Positions 1-9,064 of a stretch of DNA of 64,000 nt are shown here, one piece after another. The notes below the pieces were generated by a model. It was not told where the DNA came from, did no database searches, and saw only the letters and a list, made by a program, of their open reading frames with translations. How positions within the stretch are numbered: position 1 is the stretch's first letter; each line of letters starts with the position of its first letter. This DNA is from Arthrobacter sp. Soil762 (GTDB taxonomy: Bacteria > Actinomycetota > Actinomycetes > Actinomycetales > Micrococcaceae), in NCBI RefSeq assembly GCF_001428335.1, contig NZ_LMSG01000018.1:222343-286342 (forward strand). Reading direction: 5' to 3'. The translations under genes and the position numbers were made by a program.

Positions 1-219
1 ATCGAAGACAACTCCACCACCGAGGTTGTCGTTGAGGATTCCTTCCAGGACAACTCGCAGGCGGAGACCACCGAGGTGGAGGTGGTTGATTCCTTCAACC
101 CGGTTGAGGTTGTGGTTGAGGATTCTTTCCAGGACAACTCCACCGAGGACAACTCGACGCACACTGACGTGGCTGTGGACACCGACGTCGCGGTCGAAGA
201 TTCGGAGATCAGCCTATAA
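1..219 (+). CDS. IniB-like acidic repeat protein, C-terminal part
   Basis: Frame 1 is open from the window edge to a TAA at 217-219, giving 72 residues of a protein that starts upstream. The visible tail is very acidic and rich in V, T, D and S. It carries two near-identical blocks (VVVEDSFQDNS) encoded at 25-56 and 109-140, 84 bp (28 codons) apart. The next two genes are dynamin-like GTPases in the arrangement of the mycobacterial iniBAC operon, so this is probably the IniB-like member. IniB-type proteins are low-complexity and poorly conserved, so the name rests mainly on context. The conserved N-terminal domain that would confirm it lies outside the window. Confidence 0.6.
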   Translation: MEDNSTTEVVVEDSFQDNSQAETTEVEVVDSFNPVEVVVEDSFQDNSTEDNSTHTDVAVDTDVAVEDSEISL

Positions 220-244
220 ACATCAAGTTCCGGGTACCGGGAGC

Positions 245-277
245 GCCCGGCAGGAGGCCATCGACCTCCTGCCGGGC
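245..277 (+). terminator. Hairpin between IniB-like and IniA-like genes
   Basis: A perfect 13-bp stem (GCCCGGCAGGAGG pairing with its complement at 265-277) encloses a 7-nt loop. There is no T-run, only TCTTCG. It lies between the first gene and the dynamin genes. It could be a partial terminator that lowers expression of the downstream genes relative to the IniB-like protein, or an mRNA-stabilising hairpin at the end of that message. Confidence 0.6.
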
Positions 278-330
278 TCTTCGCGGATCATCCCCCGCCC
301 CACCCGCACCCCTGCTGCAAAGGACAGATC

Positions 331-2355
331 ATGGCTGAATCGCAACGACCGGGAGGCCCTGGACGTGCGCCGGTGCCCGTGAACGCCGGCCAGCTGGCGT
401 TGCTGGTGGAGCAGGGCATCGAGCTGGTGGGGACAGGGGACCGCGCGGACCTGCGGAAACGCCTGGACCAGACCCTGCGCCGGCTGAGGGATCCGAGTAT
501 CCGCGTGATCGTGGTGGGGGAATTCAAGCAAGGAAAAAGCAAACTTATCAACGCCCTGGTGAACGCCCCGGTGTGCCCTGTCGACGACGACATCGCCACC
601 TCGGTGCCCACCGTGGTCCGCCACGGGGAACCCGCGTCCGCCGCCATCCTGCTGCCCAAAGCCGGCACAGAGCCCGGCGACGACGCCGCACTGGAGCGGC
701 AGCCGATCAACCTAGCGGACCTGGCGGCTTACGTTTCCGAGCGGGGCAACCCCGGAAACGTCAAGAAGCTGGTAGCGGCCGAAGTTTTCCTGCCCCGCAA
801 GGTCCTGGCCGGCGGGCTGACGGTCATCGATTCGCCGGGTGTGGGGGGACTGGGCTCCTCGCACACATTGACCACCCTCACAGCCTTGCCCACGGCGGAC
901 GCCATGCTGCTGGTTTCAGATGCCTCGCAGGAATACACCGAGCCCGAAATGCGGTTCCTGCGCCAGGCCATGCGGATCACCCCGAGCGTTGCGGGCATCC
1001 TGTCCAAAACGGACCTGTATCCGGACTGGCGGCGTGTGGAGGCCATGGACCGTGCCCAGCTCGCGCAGGTGGCGCCGGACATCCCGCTGTTCGCGGTTTC
1101 CTCGGATCTCCGGCTGGAGGCTGCACGCCTGCAGGACAGCGAACTCAACGCCGAGTCGGGTTTCCCCGTGCTGATCGGCCACCTCCGGAATGAAATTGTG
1201 GGCAAGGCGGAGCGGCTGCAACGGCGCTCCGTCAGCCAGGACCTGCTCTCCGTGACTGAGAACCTGCGCCTGTCCCTGCGGTCCGAGCTGGGAGCGCTTG
1301 AGGATCCTGACGGGACGCCGCGGATGATTGCTGGGCTGGAGGAGGCGAAGTCACAGGCAGATGAGCTGCGCAAACGTTCCGCCCGGTGGCAGATTACGCT
1401 CAACGACGGCATCGGCGACCTGATCGCGGACATGGAGTACGACCTCCGGGACCGCCTGCGGCGGATCCAACGCGAAGCCGAGGCCGCTATTGACCAGGGC
1501 GATCCCGGCCCCACCTGGACCCAGTTTTCCGCGTGGCTCGAGGAGTGCGCCGCCGCCGCGATCTCGGACACGTTTGTGTGGACCAGCGAACGCGCGCAGT
1601 GGCTGGCCGCACAAGTGGCGGAGCATTTTTCAGAGGACGAAGTGGCCCTGCCGGTGCTCCACATCTCGGACACCGACGACGCGTTGGACCCGGTGGACAA
1701 CATGCCAAGGCTCGACGACGGGCACCTCAACCCCCTGCAGAAGGTCCTGATCGGCATGCGCGGATCCTACGGCGGCGTGCTGATGTTCGGGCTCCTGACC
1801 GGGATTTTTGGCATGGCCCTGATCAATCCCCTGTCAGTGGGCGCGGGCCTGCTGCTGGGCCGCAAGGCGTACCGTGAGGACAAAGAAGCACGGCTGAAGC
1901 GCCGGCAAGCCGAAGCCAAGGCGCTGGTCCGCCGGCAGCTGGACGATGTCACCTTCCAGGTGGGCAAGCAGCTCAAGGACCGGCTCCGGCTGGTGCAGCG
2001 TTCAACCCGGGACCACTTCACGGAAATCGCGGACGAACACCATCGCTCCCTGGCGGATTCGGTGGCGGCGGCCCAGAAGGCAGCCACCACCTACACGCTG
2101 GAAAAGGACATCCGCATCCGCGAGATCAAGGCCGAGCTCAAGAAGGTGGACGCCCTGCATCATGCCGCCGGCCTGGTGGCCGCCGAAGTGGCCCAATCCC
2201 CGGGGCCTCAGGCCGCGCAGTCTCCGGCCGGGCACGGCACGGCGTCGGGAAACCCGGCGTCGGGAAGTCCGACGACGGGCAGCCAGTCGGTGGGCACGGC
2301 GACGACGGGCAGCCAGTCGGTGGGCATGGCGCCGGTGGTTGCGGCGGGCAGATGA
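331..2355 (+). CDS. Dynamin-family GTPase, IniA-like
   Basis: The product has 674 aa. The G1 P-loop is GEFKQGKS at residues 63-70, G3 is DSPGVGG near 167 and G4 is SKTD near 226, so this is a dynamin-superfamily GTPase. A hydrophobic hairpin near residues 481-513 is a likely membrane-inserting paddle, flanked by long charged helices. Mycobacterial IniA, the closest named family, is a bacterial dynamin-like protein that acts on the inner membrane and is induced by cell-wall drugs. The ATG at 331 follows AAAGGA. The stop overlaps the next start as ATGA at 2352-2355, so the two GTPases are translationally coupled and may form a heteromer. The last 40 residues are a low-complexity G/S/T tail with a duplicated segment. 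Confidence 0.85.
   Translation: MAESQRPGGPGRAPVPVNAGQLALLVEQGIELVGTGDRADLRKRLDQTLRRLRDPSIRVIVVGEFKQGKSKLINALVNAPVCPVDDDIATSVPTVVRHGEPASAAILLPKAGTEPGDDAALERQPINLADLAAYVSERGNPGNVKKLVAAEVFLPRKVLAGGLTVIDSPGVGGLGSSHTLTTLTALPTADAMLLVSDASQEYTEPEMRFLRQAMRITPSVAGILSKTDLYPDWRRVEAMDRAQLAQVAPDIPLFAVSSDLRLEAARLQDSELNAESGFPVLIGHLRNEIVGKAERLQRRSVSQDLLSVTENLRLSLRSELGALEDPDGTPRMIAGLEEAKSQADELRKRSARWQITLNDGIGDLIADMEYDLRDRLRRIQREAEAAIDQGDPGPTWTQFSAWLEECAAAAISDTFVWTSERAQWLAAQVAEHFSEDEVALPVLHISDTDDALDPVDNMPRLDDGHLNPLQKVLIGMRGSYGGVLMFGLLTGIFGMALINPLSVGAGLLLGRKAYREDKEARLKRRQAEAKALVRRQLDDVTFQVGKQLKDRLRLVQRSTRDHFTEIADEHHRSLADSVAAAQKAATTYTLEKDIRIREIKAELKKVDALHHAAGLVAAEVAQSPGPQAAQSPAGHGTASGNPASGSPTTGSQSVGTATTGSQSVGMAPVVAAGR
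2271..2330 (+). repeat. 30-bp tandem duplication in the IniA-like C-terminus
   Basis: Two 30-bp units (2271-2300 and 2301-2330) differ by one base and encode TTGSQSVGTA and TTGSQSVGMA. They lie in the disordered tail, where slippage would change length without shifting frame. Confidence 0.9.
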
Positions 2356-3845
2356 AGGAGTCCATCAGCGCGGGAGTGGCGGACCTGATCCAGGACGCCC
2401 TGCTCGTGTATGCGGACGACCCCGCTGCGGCTGCGGCATTGGAGACTTATGCCCGGCGGCTGTCCGAGCCCCTCAGGCTCGCTGTGGCAGGCATGGTCAA
2501 GGCGGGAAAATCCACGCTGCTGAACGCCATCATCGGGGAGGAGATCGCCCCGACCGACACCGGGGAATGCACAAGGATTGTGACGTGGTACCGCTACGGG
2601 CACACGCCGCGGATCACGGCCTACCCCATTGCCGGTGAACCGCGTATCCTGCCGCTGAAGCGCGTGGACGGCCGCCTGGTGTTTGTCCTGGGCAACGCCC
2701 GCGCCGAGGACATGGAACGGCTGGTGGTGGAGTGGCCCTCGCCGGCCCTGCGCGAGCTCACCCTGATAGACACCCCGGGAATTGCCTCGTTGTCCGAAGA
2801 CGTCTCTGCCCGGTCCACCGATTTCCTCATCCCCGTGGACGCGCCCTCCGAGGCTGATGCCATCATTTACCTCATGCGCCACATGCACGCCTCGGACCTG
2901 CGGTTCCTCGAATCCTTCAGGGATACCGAGGCGGGTAGGTCGGGAACCGTGAACGCCCTTGCCGTGCTGTCCCGTGCCGACGAGATCGGTGCGGGCCGCA
3001 TTGATTCGCTGCTCTCCGCGGATGACATCGCTGACCGGTACCGCCGGGACCACAGACTGCGGAAGCTGGCGTTGGGGGTGGTCCCTGTGGCCGGGCTGCT
3101 GGCGCAAAGCGCACGCAGCATGCGCCAGTCGGACTTCGAGTCCATGCAGGTCCTGGCCGGCATGGAGCGGTCGGCCCGGGAGCGGATGCTGCTCTCGGCG
3201 GACAGGTTCATCAGGGCCACTGTCCCGCAAAGCCTGGGCGCCGAAGCCCGCGCCTCCCTCCTTGAGCGGTTCGGGCTGTTTGGGATACGGCTGGGCGTGG
3301 TGCTGATTCGGAATGGCTTCACGGAACCCACGCCACTGGCGCATGAACTGGCCCGGCGCAGCGGGCTGGACCCGTTGCTGCACCTTGTGGCCCGGCAGTT
3401 CCAGGCCCGCGGAGATGCCCTCAAAGCCCGCACGGCTTTGGTGGGAGTGGAAAGCTTGCTGCGAAGCGCGCCCAGGGAGGGGGTCGGCCGCCTGGCCGCA
3501 GCCTTGGAACGCCTTCAGGCCAACGCCCATGAGTTCCGTGAGCTCCGCCTGCTCGCCACTATCCGTACCACGGGAGTATCCCTCAGCGATGAATTGGCGG
3601 CGGAGGCTGAAATGCTGGTCGGCGGCTGGGGTGCGGTGCCCGCCCTGAGGATGGGGCTGGCTCCGGATGCCGGACCGGACGAAGTCCTGGCCGAAGCCCG
3701 CCGCTTCCTAAACCGGTGGCGGACGGTATCGGAAAACCCGCTGACGGAGCGCTCAGCCGTGGAGGCCTGCCGCGTGGTGATGCGCAGCTGTGAGGGCGTG
3801 GTGGCTGAATGCTCGGCCCTGCAGCTCCACCCGCAGTCTGCCTGA
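2352..3845 (+). CDS. Dynamin-family GTPase, IniC-like
   Basis: The product has 497 aa. The P-loop is GMVKAGKS at residues 47-54, followed by DTPG near 141 and SRADE near 205. This is a second, shorter dynamin-like GTPase. It lacks the long hydrophobic paddle of the upstream protein; its C-terminal half is helical and soluble-looking. The order IniB-like, long GTPase, short GTPase matches iniB-iniA-iniC. Bacterial dynamins are often encoded as such pairs. The ATG overlaps the previous stop by 4 bp. The gene converges on the 3855-4481 gene with only 9 bp between them and no visible terminator. Confidence 0.82.
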   Translation: MKESISAGVADLIQDALLVYADDPAAAAALETYARRLSEPLRLAVAGMVKAGKSTLLNAIIGEEIAPTDTGECTRIVTWYRYGHTPRITAYPIAGEPRILPLKRVDGRLVFVLGNARAEDMERLVVEWPSPALRELTLIDTPGIASLSEDVSARSTDFLIPVDAPSEADAIIYLMRHMHASDLRFLESFRDTEAGRSGTVNALAVLSRADEIGAGRIDSLLSADDIADRYRRDHRLRKLALGVVPVAGLLAQSARSMRQSDFESMQVLAGMERSARERMLLSADRFIRATVPQSLGAEARASLLERFGLFGIRLGVVLIRNGFTEPTPLAHELARRSGLDPLLHLVARQFQARGDALKARTALVGVESLLRSAPREGVGRLAAALERLQANAHEFRELRLLATIRTTGVSLSDELAAEAEMLVGGWGAVPALRMGLAPDAGPDEVLAEARRFLNRWRTVSENPLTERSAVEACRVVMRSCEGVVAECSALQLHPQSA

Positions 3846-3854
3846 GGTGAGCCC

Positions 3855-4481
3855 TTATTGCCGCGTCCGCGTCGGCCTGACCTGCGCCGACTGGATCCGC
3901 GATGCCTTGAGCCACCCGCCCGCCGACGGCACAAAAACCGCCACCAGGCCGAAGGACGCAAGGAGTAGCTGGGCTCCCCAGAGCATCACAACGTAACTGC
4001 CGGCGTCGCCCTCGGGGACGAGGAAAGCCGCGGCCACCACCATGACCATTACCTGCCCGGCCAGCAGCGGGATCAGGAGCCAGCGGGACCAGCCGCGGCG
4101 CGCTGAGAAAATAGCCAGCGCCGCCGCTTCAAACAGCATCACCAGCAGCAGGGCGCCCAGGCTGCCCCAGAAAACAATGGCCGCGGACGTGGTCACTGCG
4201 TCAGGCCCGCCGCCGGGGGACATCTGGTCCACCACGGTGCGGAGCCGCTCCAGGTGTGAGTCGCGGGTCAGGAATGAACCTACAAGCACGGCCAGGCCTG
4301 CCACGAAGCTGAACAGCCAGAAGGTCCGCACCAGGCGGACGCTCCGCGGTGTCGGCGGAATGACAACGATGGGCGCCGGCGCGGCGTAGGACAGCCCGGG
4401 CCGCGGCGGCGGCAGAGGGGGCGTGGCAGCCCCGGCGGGTGCAACCGGCTGTTGGGATTCTCCGTCGGGGTGCTGGGCCAC
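3855..4481 (-). CDS. Four-helix integral membrane protein
   Basis: This is a 208-aa protein of unknown function. A proline/alanine-rich cytosolic N-terminus of about 45 residues precedes four hydrophobic segments, near residues 48-68, 101-123, 135-155 and 162-185. A short basic tail follows. I see no catalytic motif. It follows the PLDc_N protein gene with a 7-bp gap on the same strand, so the two are probably cotranscribed. The region between the first two helices (about 30 residues) should be extracytoplasmic. Confidence 0.7.
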   Translation of the reverse strand: MAQHPDGESQQPVAPAGAATPPLPPPRPGLSYAAPAPIVVIPPTPRSVRLVRTFWLFSFVAGLAVLVGSFLTRDSHLERLRTVVDQMSPGGGPDAVTTSAAIVFWGSLGALLLVMLFEAAALAIFSARRGWSRWLLIPLLAGQVMVMVVAAAFLVPEGDAGSYVVMLWGAQLLLASFGLVAVFVPSAGGWLKASRIQSAQVRPTRTRQ

Positions 4482-4488
4482 GTTTTAC

Positions 4489-4950
4489 CTACTTTACGTC
4501 GCCGGTATCGTGGGTGTCCGCGTCTCCCGTACTGGCACCGCCGGCTTCGTCGTGGCCGCTCCCATCCTTGCCCCGCGTACCGGCGTTGTCCTGTCCCGTG
4601 CCAGCGGGACCGCCGTCGGCCTTGGCGTTCGCCTCAAGGTCATCCTTGAGCTTCTTGAGGCGGGCAGCCTCGGTCTGGTTGCGGCGGCGCGTTTCCAGAT
4701 TGCGGAGGAAATCGGGATCATCATCCGGGGCGGTGGGATGGCTGCGTGGTTGGCGGACCGGGGCTGAGTCACGCGGACGGCCGATCAGCAGCCACAAGAT
4801 GGCGCCGAGCACCGGAAGGACAATCATCACCACGATCCAGGCCGGCTTGGAGATCCCGCGGGTGAGGCGGCCGTCAGTGCGGATCACGTCCACCAGGCCA
4901 TACACAAAGATGACGAGAACTGCGACAGCGAGAACCACACGGAAGAGCAT
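4489..4950 (-). CDS. PLDc_N-domain membrane protein
   Basis: The product has 153 aa. The N-terminus has two membrane segments separated by a short charged loop (residues 2-20 and about 36-58). The second ends in LLIGRPR, the typical shape of the phospholipase D nuclease N-terminal (PLDc_N) domain found alone in many small actinobacterial proteins. The rest is a charged, disordered tail rich in G, D and T. There are no HKD motifs, so it is not itself a phospholipase. It is the first gene of a two-gene unit with 3855-4481 and is divergent from 5011-5337. Confidence 0.75.
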   Translation of the reverse strand: MLFRVVLAVAVLVIFVYGLVDVIRTDGRLTRGISKPAWIVVMIVLPVLGAILWLLIGRPRDSAPVRQPRSHPTAPDDDPDFLRNLETRRRNQTEAARLKKLKDDLEANAKADGGPAGTGQDNAGTRGKDGSGHDEAGGASTGDADTHDTGDVK

Positions 4951-5010
4951 GGCATTAAGTCTATCGTCCGCAGGCCGGGGGCGTTCAGGCAGGGCGGCTA
5001 AACTTGAACC

Positions 5011-5337
5011 GTGGCTTTTCTGAAATACTCCCTGATCCGGCTGGCGCTGTTTGCGCCGCTCTTTGTGCTTTTTATGTTCCTGGAGCTGGGGGCGGTGCTG
5101 TCAGTCATCTGCGCAGCGCTGATCGCGTTTGCGGTCAGCTACCTTTTCTTCCAGAAACAGCGCGACGCCGCCGCTGCCGCCATTCACGGCCGGCTCTCCG
5201 GCAAGGCCAAGCCGTTGCGAAGTGAAAGCGAGGTGGCCGACGCCGAAGCCGAGGATAGCCTCCTGGACGCCAACCCGGATGTCACCATCCGGAACAGCGG
5301 CCCGAAGGCACCCGAAACGAAGGCACCCGAGTCCTAG
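5011..5337 (+). CDS. DUF4229-type small membrane protein
   Basis: The product has 108 aa from a GTG start at 5011. Two closely spaced transmembrane helices (about residues 8-25 and 28-47) are followed by an FFQKQRD motif and a charged, disordered tail. This matches the DUF4229 family that commonly lies beside menaquinone genes in actinobacteria. The function is unknown. It converges on menA with a 32-bp gap. Confidence 0.75.
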   Translation: MAFLKYSLIRLALFAPLFVLFMFLELGAVLSVICAALIAFAVSYLFFQKQRDAAAAAIHGRLSGKAKPLRSESEVADAEAEDSLLDANPDVTIRNSGPKAPETKAPES

Positions 5338-5369
5338 AGCCCGAGTCCTGGACCCCGCCCCGGTCCGGC

Positions 5370-6251
5370 CTAGAATCCGTGGCTGAGCAGCAGTCCCAGT
5401 GAGAACAGCAGGCTGTAGCCGAGGTTGATCAGGCCGGTCTGCTGCAGCACGGGAATGAGGCTCTTGCGCTTGCGGCCGTTGATCATCAGCCAGGCGGGCA
5501 TCAGGCAGGCAGGGATGAGCAGCAGCACGATCAGCATCCACGGCCGCCCGGGAGCCAGGATCACCACCAGCAGGATGGCCACGGCGAGCATCAGCACGTA
5601 GCTTTCGCGGGCGTGCTTGTCGCCCAGGCGCACGGCCAGGGTCTTTTTGCCGGCCTGGATGTCGGTGGGGATGTCGCGGACGTTGTTGGCCATCAGCAGG
5701 GCGCAGGCAATCAGTCCGGTGCCGATCGCGCCGATAACGGCCGGCAGGTTGACCTGGCCGGCCTGGGTGTAGGTGGTGCCGAGCGTTGCCACCAGGCCGA
5801 AGAAGACAAACACAAAGACGTCGCCCAGGCCCATGTAGCCGTAGGGGTTCTTGCCGCCGGTGTAGCCCCAGGCGGCCATAACGCAGCCGACGCCCACCAG
5901 GATCAGCCACCAGCTCTGGGTGATCACCACCAGCGCCAGGCCGAACAGCATGGCCACGGCGAAGGCACCGAACGCCGCATATTTGACGTGTTCCGGCTGG
6001 GCGGCGCCGGAACCCACCAGCCGCAGCGGTCCAACGCGGTCCTCGTCGGTGCCGCGGACGCCGTCGGAGTAATCGTTGGCGTAGTTCACTCCGATCTGCA
6101 GCAGCAGCGCCACCAGGGCGGCCAGCACGGCATTAACGGGGCGGAACGAATCCAGCTCGTAGGCCGCGGCGGTGCCGATCAGTACCGGGGCGATGGCGGC
6201 CGGCAAAGTGCGGAGGCGGGCGCCTTGGATCCATTGTGCGGCTGTGGCCAC
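5370..6251 (-). CDS. menA: 1,4-dihydroxy-2-naphthoate polyprenyltransferase
   Basis: MenA attaches the polyprenyl chain to 1,4-dihydroxy-2-naphthoate in the membrane, giving demethylmenaquinone. The product has 293 aa with the UbiA-family acidic motif NDYSDGVRGTDEDR near residues 59-72, which binds the Mg-diphosphate of the prenyl donor. A second, weaker acidic region (NNVRDIPTDIQAGK) lies near 188-201. There are eight or nine hydrophobic segments. Length and motifs are normal for MenA. It follows menE and menB on the same strand, the last chromosomal step of this cluster. Confidence 0.93.
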   Translation of the reverse strand: MATAAQWIQGARLRTLPAAIAPVLIGTAAAYELDSFRPVNAVLAALVALLLQIGVNYANDYSDGVRGTDEDRVGPLRLVGSGAAQPEHVKYAAFGAFAVAMLFGLALVVITQSWWLILVGVGCVMAAWGYTGGKNPYGYMGLGDVFVFVFFGLVATLGTTYTQAGQVNLPAVIGAIGTGLIACALLMANNVRDIPTDIQAGKKTLAVRLGDKHARESYVLMLAVAILLVVILAPGRPWMLIVLLLIPACLMPAWLMINGRKRKSLIPVLQQTGLINLGYSLLFSLGLLLSHGF

Positions 6252-6329
6252 GGTCAGTACCTCTGTTGGGTCGGGAGAACGGCGAAACGGTGGTGGCGGC
6301 CGCGAACGGGCCGCCGGTGCAGGTCTACT

Positions 6330-7505
6330 CTACTTTCCCTGATGCAGCGCGTTGAGCCGGTCGATCATCGCGAGGCGGTCCGGCTTGCCGTTGGGGAGCA
6401 TCAGCAGTTCAGGGCCGGCCAGCACGGTTTTCGGCGCCAGGAGGCCCAGCCGCCGGTGCCATTCCTCCTTAAGTACGACGGCGTGATCCCCTGCTGGGGT
6501 GCCCGCGGCGTTGGCGGCGAGCGCAACAAACGCGGCCACGGCCTGGCCCCATTCCGTTGACGGGACGCCGGCCACAAAAGCCGAAACGACGCCGTCGGAC
6601 TTTTCCAGCTCTTCCTGCACATGCGCGGCGGAGACCTTGACGCCGCCGGTGATGATGACGTCGTCGGCGCGGCCCAGCACGGTGAGCCGGCCGTCCGCGT
6701 CCAGCGTGCCGAGGTCATTGGTGCGGTACCAGCGGACGCCGTCCTCCTCGAAAAACGTGTCCGTCGCTTCGGGCGCATCCACATACCCGGCGGCCACGGT
6801 GTCGCCGCCCAACAGGATACGGCCGTCGTCGGCCACCCGGACCTGGACACCTTCCAGGGGCACGCCGTCGTACACGCAGCCGCCGCAGGTTTCGGCGGAC
6901 CCGTACGTGGTGACCACCCTGACGCCGGCCTCGCGGGCGGCGTCCAGCAGCCCGGCCGACGCCGGCGCGCCGCCCAGCAGGATGCCGTTGAACCGCCGCA
7001 GGACGGCCAGGGTCTCCGGCGACGGCGCCTCAAGGAGTCGTTGGAGCTGTGTGGGCACCAGCGACGTGAAGCGGAACTTGTCGGTCAGCTCCAGTGCGCC
7101 GGCCGTGAATGCTTCGGGGGTGAAGCCGCCGGACATGTCCATGACCCACGGGCGGGTGCCGGCGAACAGCGACCGCACCAGGACCTGCACGCCTGCCACG
7201 TACTGCACGGGCAGCGCGAGGAGCCACTGGCCCTCGCCCTTGAGCGCCAGGGCGGTGGCCATGGATGAGGCCGCCAGCGCCTCGACGGTCAGGATGGTGG
7301 CCTTCGGCGCGCCCGTCGAGCCGGACGTGCGGACCACCGCCACGGCGTCATCGCAGCCGGGCGTCTCGGTGTGTCCCACCACCAGTTCGCCGTCGGGGCC
7401 CGCGGAAAGTTCGACGGCGGGTCCCTCACCGTGGAGGGCGGCGGCCAGGGCTTTGAGCACCGGGTCGATGTCCGTGGGACCGATGGTCTGGGTTCCGAGA
7501 TTCAT
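6330..7505 (-). CDS. menE: o-succinylbenzoate--CoA ligase
   Basis: MenE activates o-succinylbenzoate with ATP and CoA, providing the MenB substrate. The product has 391 aa, short for the ANL superfamily but usual for actinobacterial MenE. The AMP-binding P-loop reads TSGSTGAPKA near residues 85-94. TYGSAETCGG near 200 is the adenine/substrate motif, and YRTNDLG near 260 holds the ribose-binding Asp. The C-terminal lid contains GGVKVSAAHVQ and ends with a catalytic-Lys region (NGKPDR). It lies between menB and menA. Confidence 0.9.
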   Translation of the reverse strand: MNLGTQTIGPTDIDPVLKALAAALHGEGPAVELSAGPDGELVVGHTETPGCDDAVAVVRTSGSTGAPKATILTVEALAASSMATALALKGEGQWLLALPVQYVAGVQVLVRSLFAGTRPWVMDMSGGFTPEAFTAGALELTDKFRFTSLVPTQLQRLLEAPSPETLAVLRRFNGILLGGAPASAGLLDAAREAGVRVVTTYGSAETCGGCVYDGVPLEGVQVRVADDGRILLGGDTVAAGYVDAPEATDTFFEEDGVRWYRTNDLGTLDADGRLTVLGRADDVIITGGVKVSAAHVQEELEKSDGVVSAFVAGVPSTEWGQAVAAFVALAANAAGTPAGDHAVVLKEEWHRRLGLLAPKTVLAGPELLMLPNGKPDRLAMIDRLNALHQGK

Positions 7506-7578
7506 GTGCCGTCCTGCCTTTGAAGTCAGCCGGGGCCTGGGGCCGGTCGGCTTGGAAGTTTGTGCCTGGACGTGGTGC

Positions 7579-8532
7579 CTAGAAGTAGTGCGGGAAGCGG
7601 GACCAGTCCGGGTCCCGTTTCTCCAGGAAGGCTTCCTTACCTTCCACCGCCTCGTCCGTCATGTAGGCCAGGCGGGTGGCTTCGCCGGCGAAGACCTGCT
7701 GGCCGGCCAGGCCGTCGTCGGCAAGGTTGAAGGCGAATTTCAGCATCCGGATGGCCTGCGGTGACTGCCGGGCGATGTCCGCGGCGTATTCCAGGGCCAC
7801 CTCTTCGAGGCGCTCGTGGTCCACGGCCTCGTTCACGGCGCCCATGCGGACCATGTCGTCCGCGGAGTACTCGCGGGCAAGGAAGAAGATCTCGCGGGCG
7901 GACTTCTGGCCGATCTGGCGGGCCAGCAGCGCCGAGCCGTACCCGGCGTCGAAACTTCCCACGGTGGCGTCCGTCTGCTTGAACTTGCCGTGCTGGCGGG
8001 AGGCGATGGTGAGGTCCGAGACCACGTGCAGGGAGTGCCCGCCGCCGGCAGCCCAGCCGTTCACGACCGCGATGACCACTTTGGGCATGGTCCGCATAAG
8101 CCGCTGGACCTCGAGGATGTGGAGCCGGCCTGCGCGGGCGGGGTCGATGGTTTCCGTGGTCTCGCCGTCGGCATAGCGGTACCCGTCCCGGCCGCGGATG
8201 CGCTGGTCCCCGCCGGAGCAGAAGCTGTGTCCGCCGTCCTTGGGGGAGGGGCCGTTGCCGGTGAGCAGGACGGTGGCGACGTCCGGGGTCATGCGGGCGT
8301 GGTCCATGGCGCGGTAGAGCTCGTCCACGGTGCCGGGGCGGAAGGCGTTGCGGACTTCCGGGCGGTTGAAGGCGATGCGGACCGTGGGCAGGTCCCTGGT
8401 TATTGTGCCGTCGGTGTCCCGCTCAACCTGCCGGTGGTACGTCATGTCCTGGAAGTCGTCGAATCCGGACACGGTGCGCCAGCGGGTGGGGTCAAAGACG
8501 TCGGACACCTTGGCGGGAAGTTGGTTGCTCAC
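7579..8532 (-). CDS. menB: 1,4-dihydroxy-2-naphthoyl-CoA synthase
   Basis: MenB closes the ring of o-succinylbenzoyl-CoA to form the naphthoate nucleus. The product has 317 aa and is a crotonase-fold enzyme. It carries the MenB signature FCSGGDQRIRGRDGY near residues 108-122, the oxyanion segment GWAAGGGHSLH and the SFDAGYGSALL block, all typical of the longer actinobacterial MenB. The start is GTG at 8532. It heads a same-strand menB-menE-menA series and lies 21 bp after the VOC gene. Confidence 0.94.
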   Translation of the reverse strand: MSNQLPAKVSDVFDPTRWRTVSGFDDFQDMTYHRQVERDTDGTITRDLPTVRIAFNRPEVRNAFRPGTVDELYRAMDHARMTPDVATVLLTGNGPSPKDGGHSFCSGGDQRIRGRDGYRYADGETTETIDPARAGRLHILEVQRLMRTMPKVVIAVVNGWAAGGGHSLHVVSDLTIASRQHGKFKQTDATVGSFDAGYGSALLARQIGQKSAREIFFLAREYSADDMVRMGAVNEAVDHERLEEVALEYAADIARQSPQAIRMLKFAFNLADDGLAGQQVFAGEATRLAYMTDEAVEGKEAFLEKRDPDWSRFPHYF

Positions 8533-8553
8533 CGGACAAGTCTAGTAATCGGG

Positions 8554-8994
8554 TCAGCTGATGCAGAACTCGTTGCCCTCGGGATCGGCCATGGTGTGCC
8601 ATTCGTGCGGGCCCTGGCTGGCCGTCCAGAGGAAGCTGGCGCCACGGGCTTCCAGTTCTTGCCGGACGTCGTCCTTGTCCCGGCCATCCAGCCGAACGTC
8701 CCAGTGGACGCGGTTCTTGTCGGTCTTTCCCTCCGGCGCAGTCTGGAACAGGATACGGCGGGCAGGGGCGGCTGCCTCGGTTTCCTCCACCGGGCGGATG
8801 GCGGAGCCGGTGCTCCACACCAGCTTGCCCTTGTGGACCAGCGTCTCGGCGTCCGTAGCGTAGCCCTGGCTGATCATGGAGCGGATGAAGCTTTCGTCCT
8901 GCGGTTCCACCGCCCAGTCCAGGGTTTCGGCCCACCAATCGGCGAGCTCATGCGGGTTCTTGCTGTCCACAACGATCTGGATGTTCAGTCCCAT
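8554..8994 (-). CDS. VOC/glyoxalase-like domain protein
   Basis: The product has 146 aa, starting at the ATG at 8994. Upstream codons in this frame show no conserved character and were not included. The fold is glyoxalase/bleomycin-resistance like: NIQIVVDSKNPHELADWW opens it and EWHTMADPEGNEFCIS closes it, the latter being the usual VOC C-terminal block. A central HWDVRLDGRD segment could supply a metal ligand. The substrate is unknown. It sits just upstream of menB on the same strand, but nothing ties it to menaquinone synthesis. Confidence 0.8.
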   Translation of the reverse strand: MGLNIQIVVDSKNPHELADWWAETLDWAVEPQDESFIRSMISQGYATDAETLVHKGKLVWSTGSAIRPVEETEAAAPARRILFQTAPEGKTDKNRVHWDVRLDGRDKDDVRQELEARGASFLWTASQGPHEWHTMADPEGNEFCIS

Positions 8995-9064
8995 CCCACC
9001 AAAATACGACGGCGGGCGGCGGCTGGGTAGGGGTTCCCTGTGGCTGGTGGCTGGCCGCCAGCTG

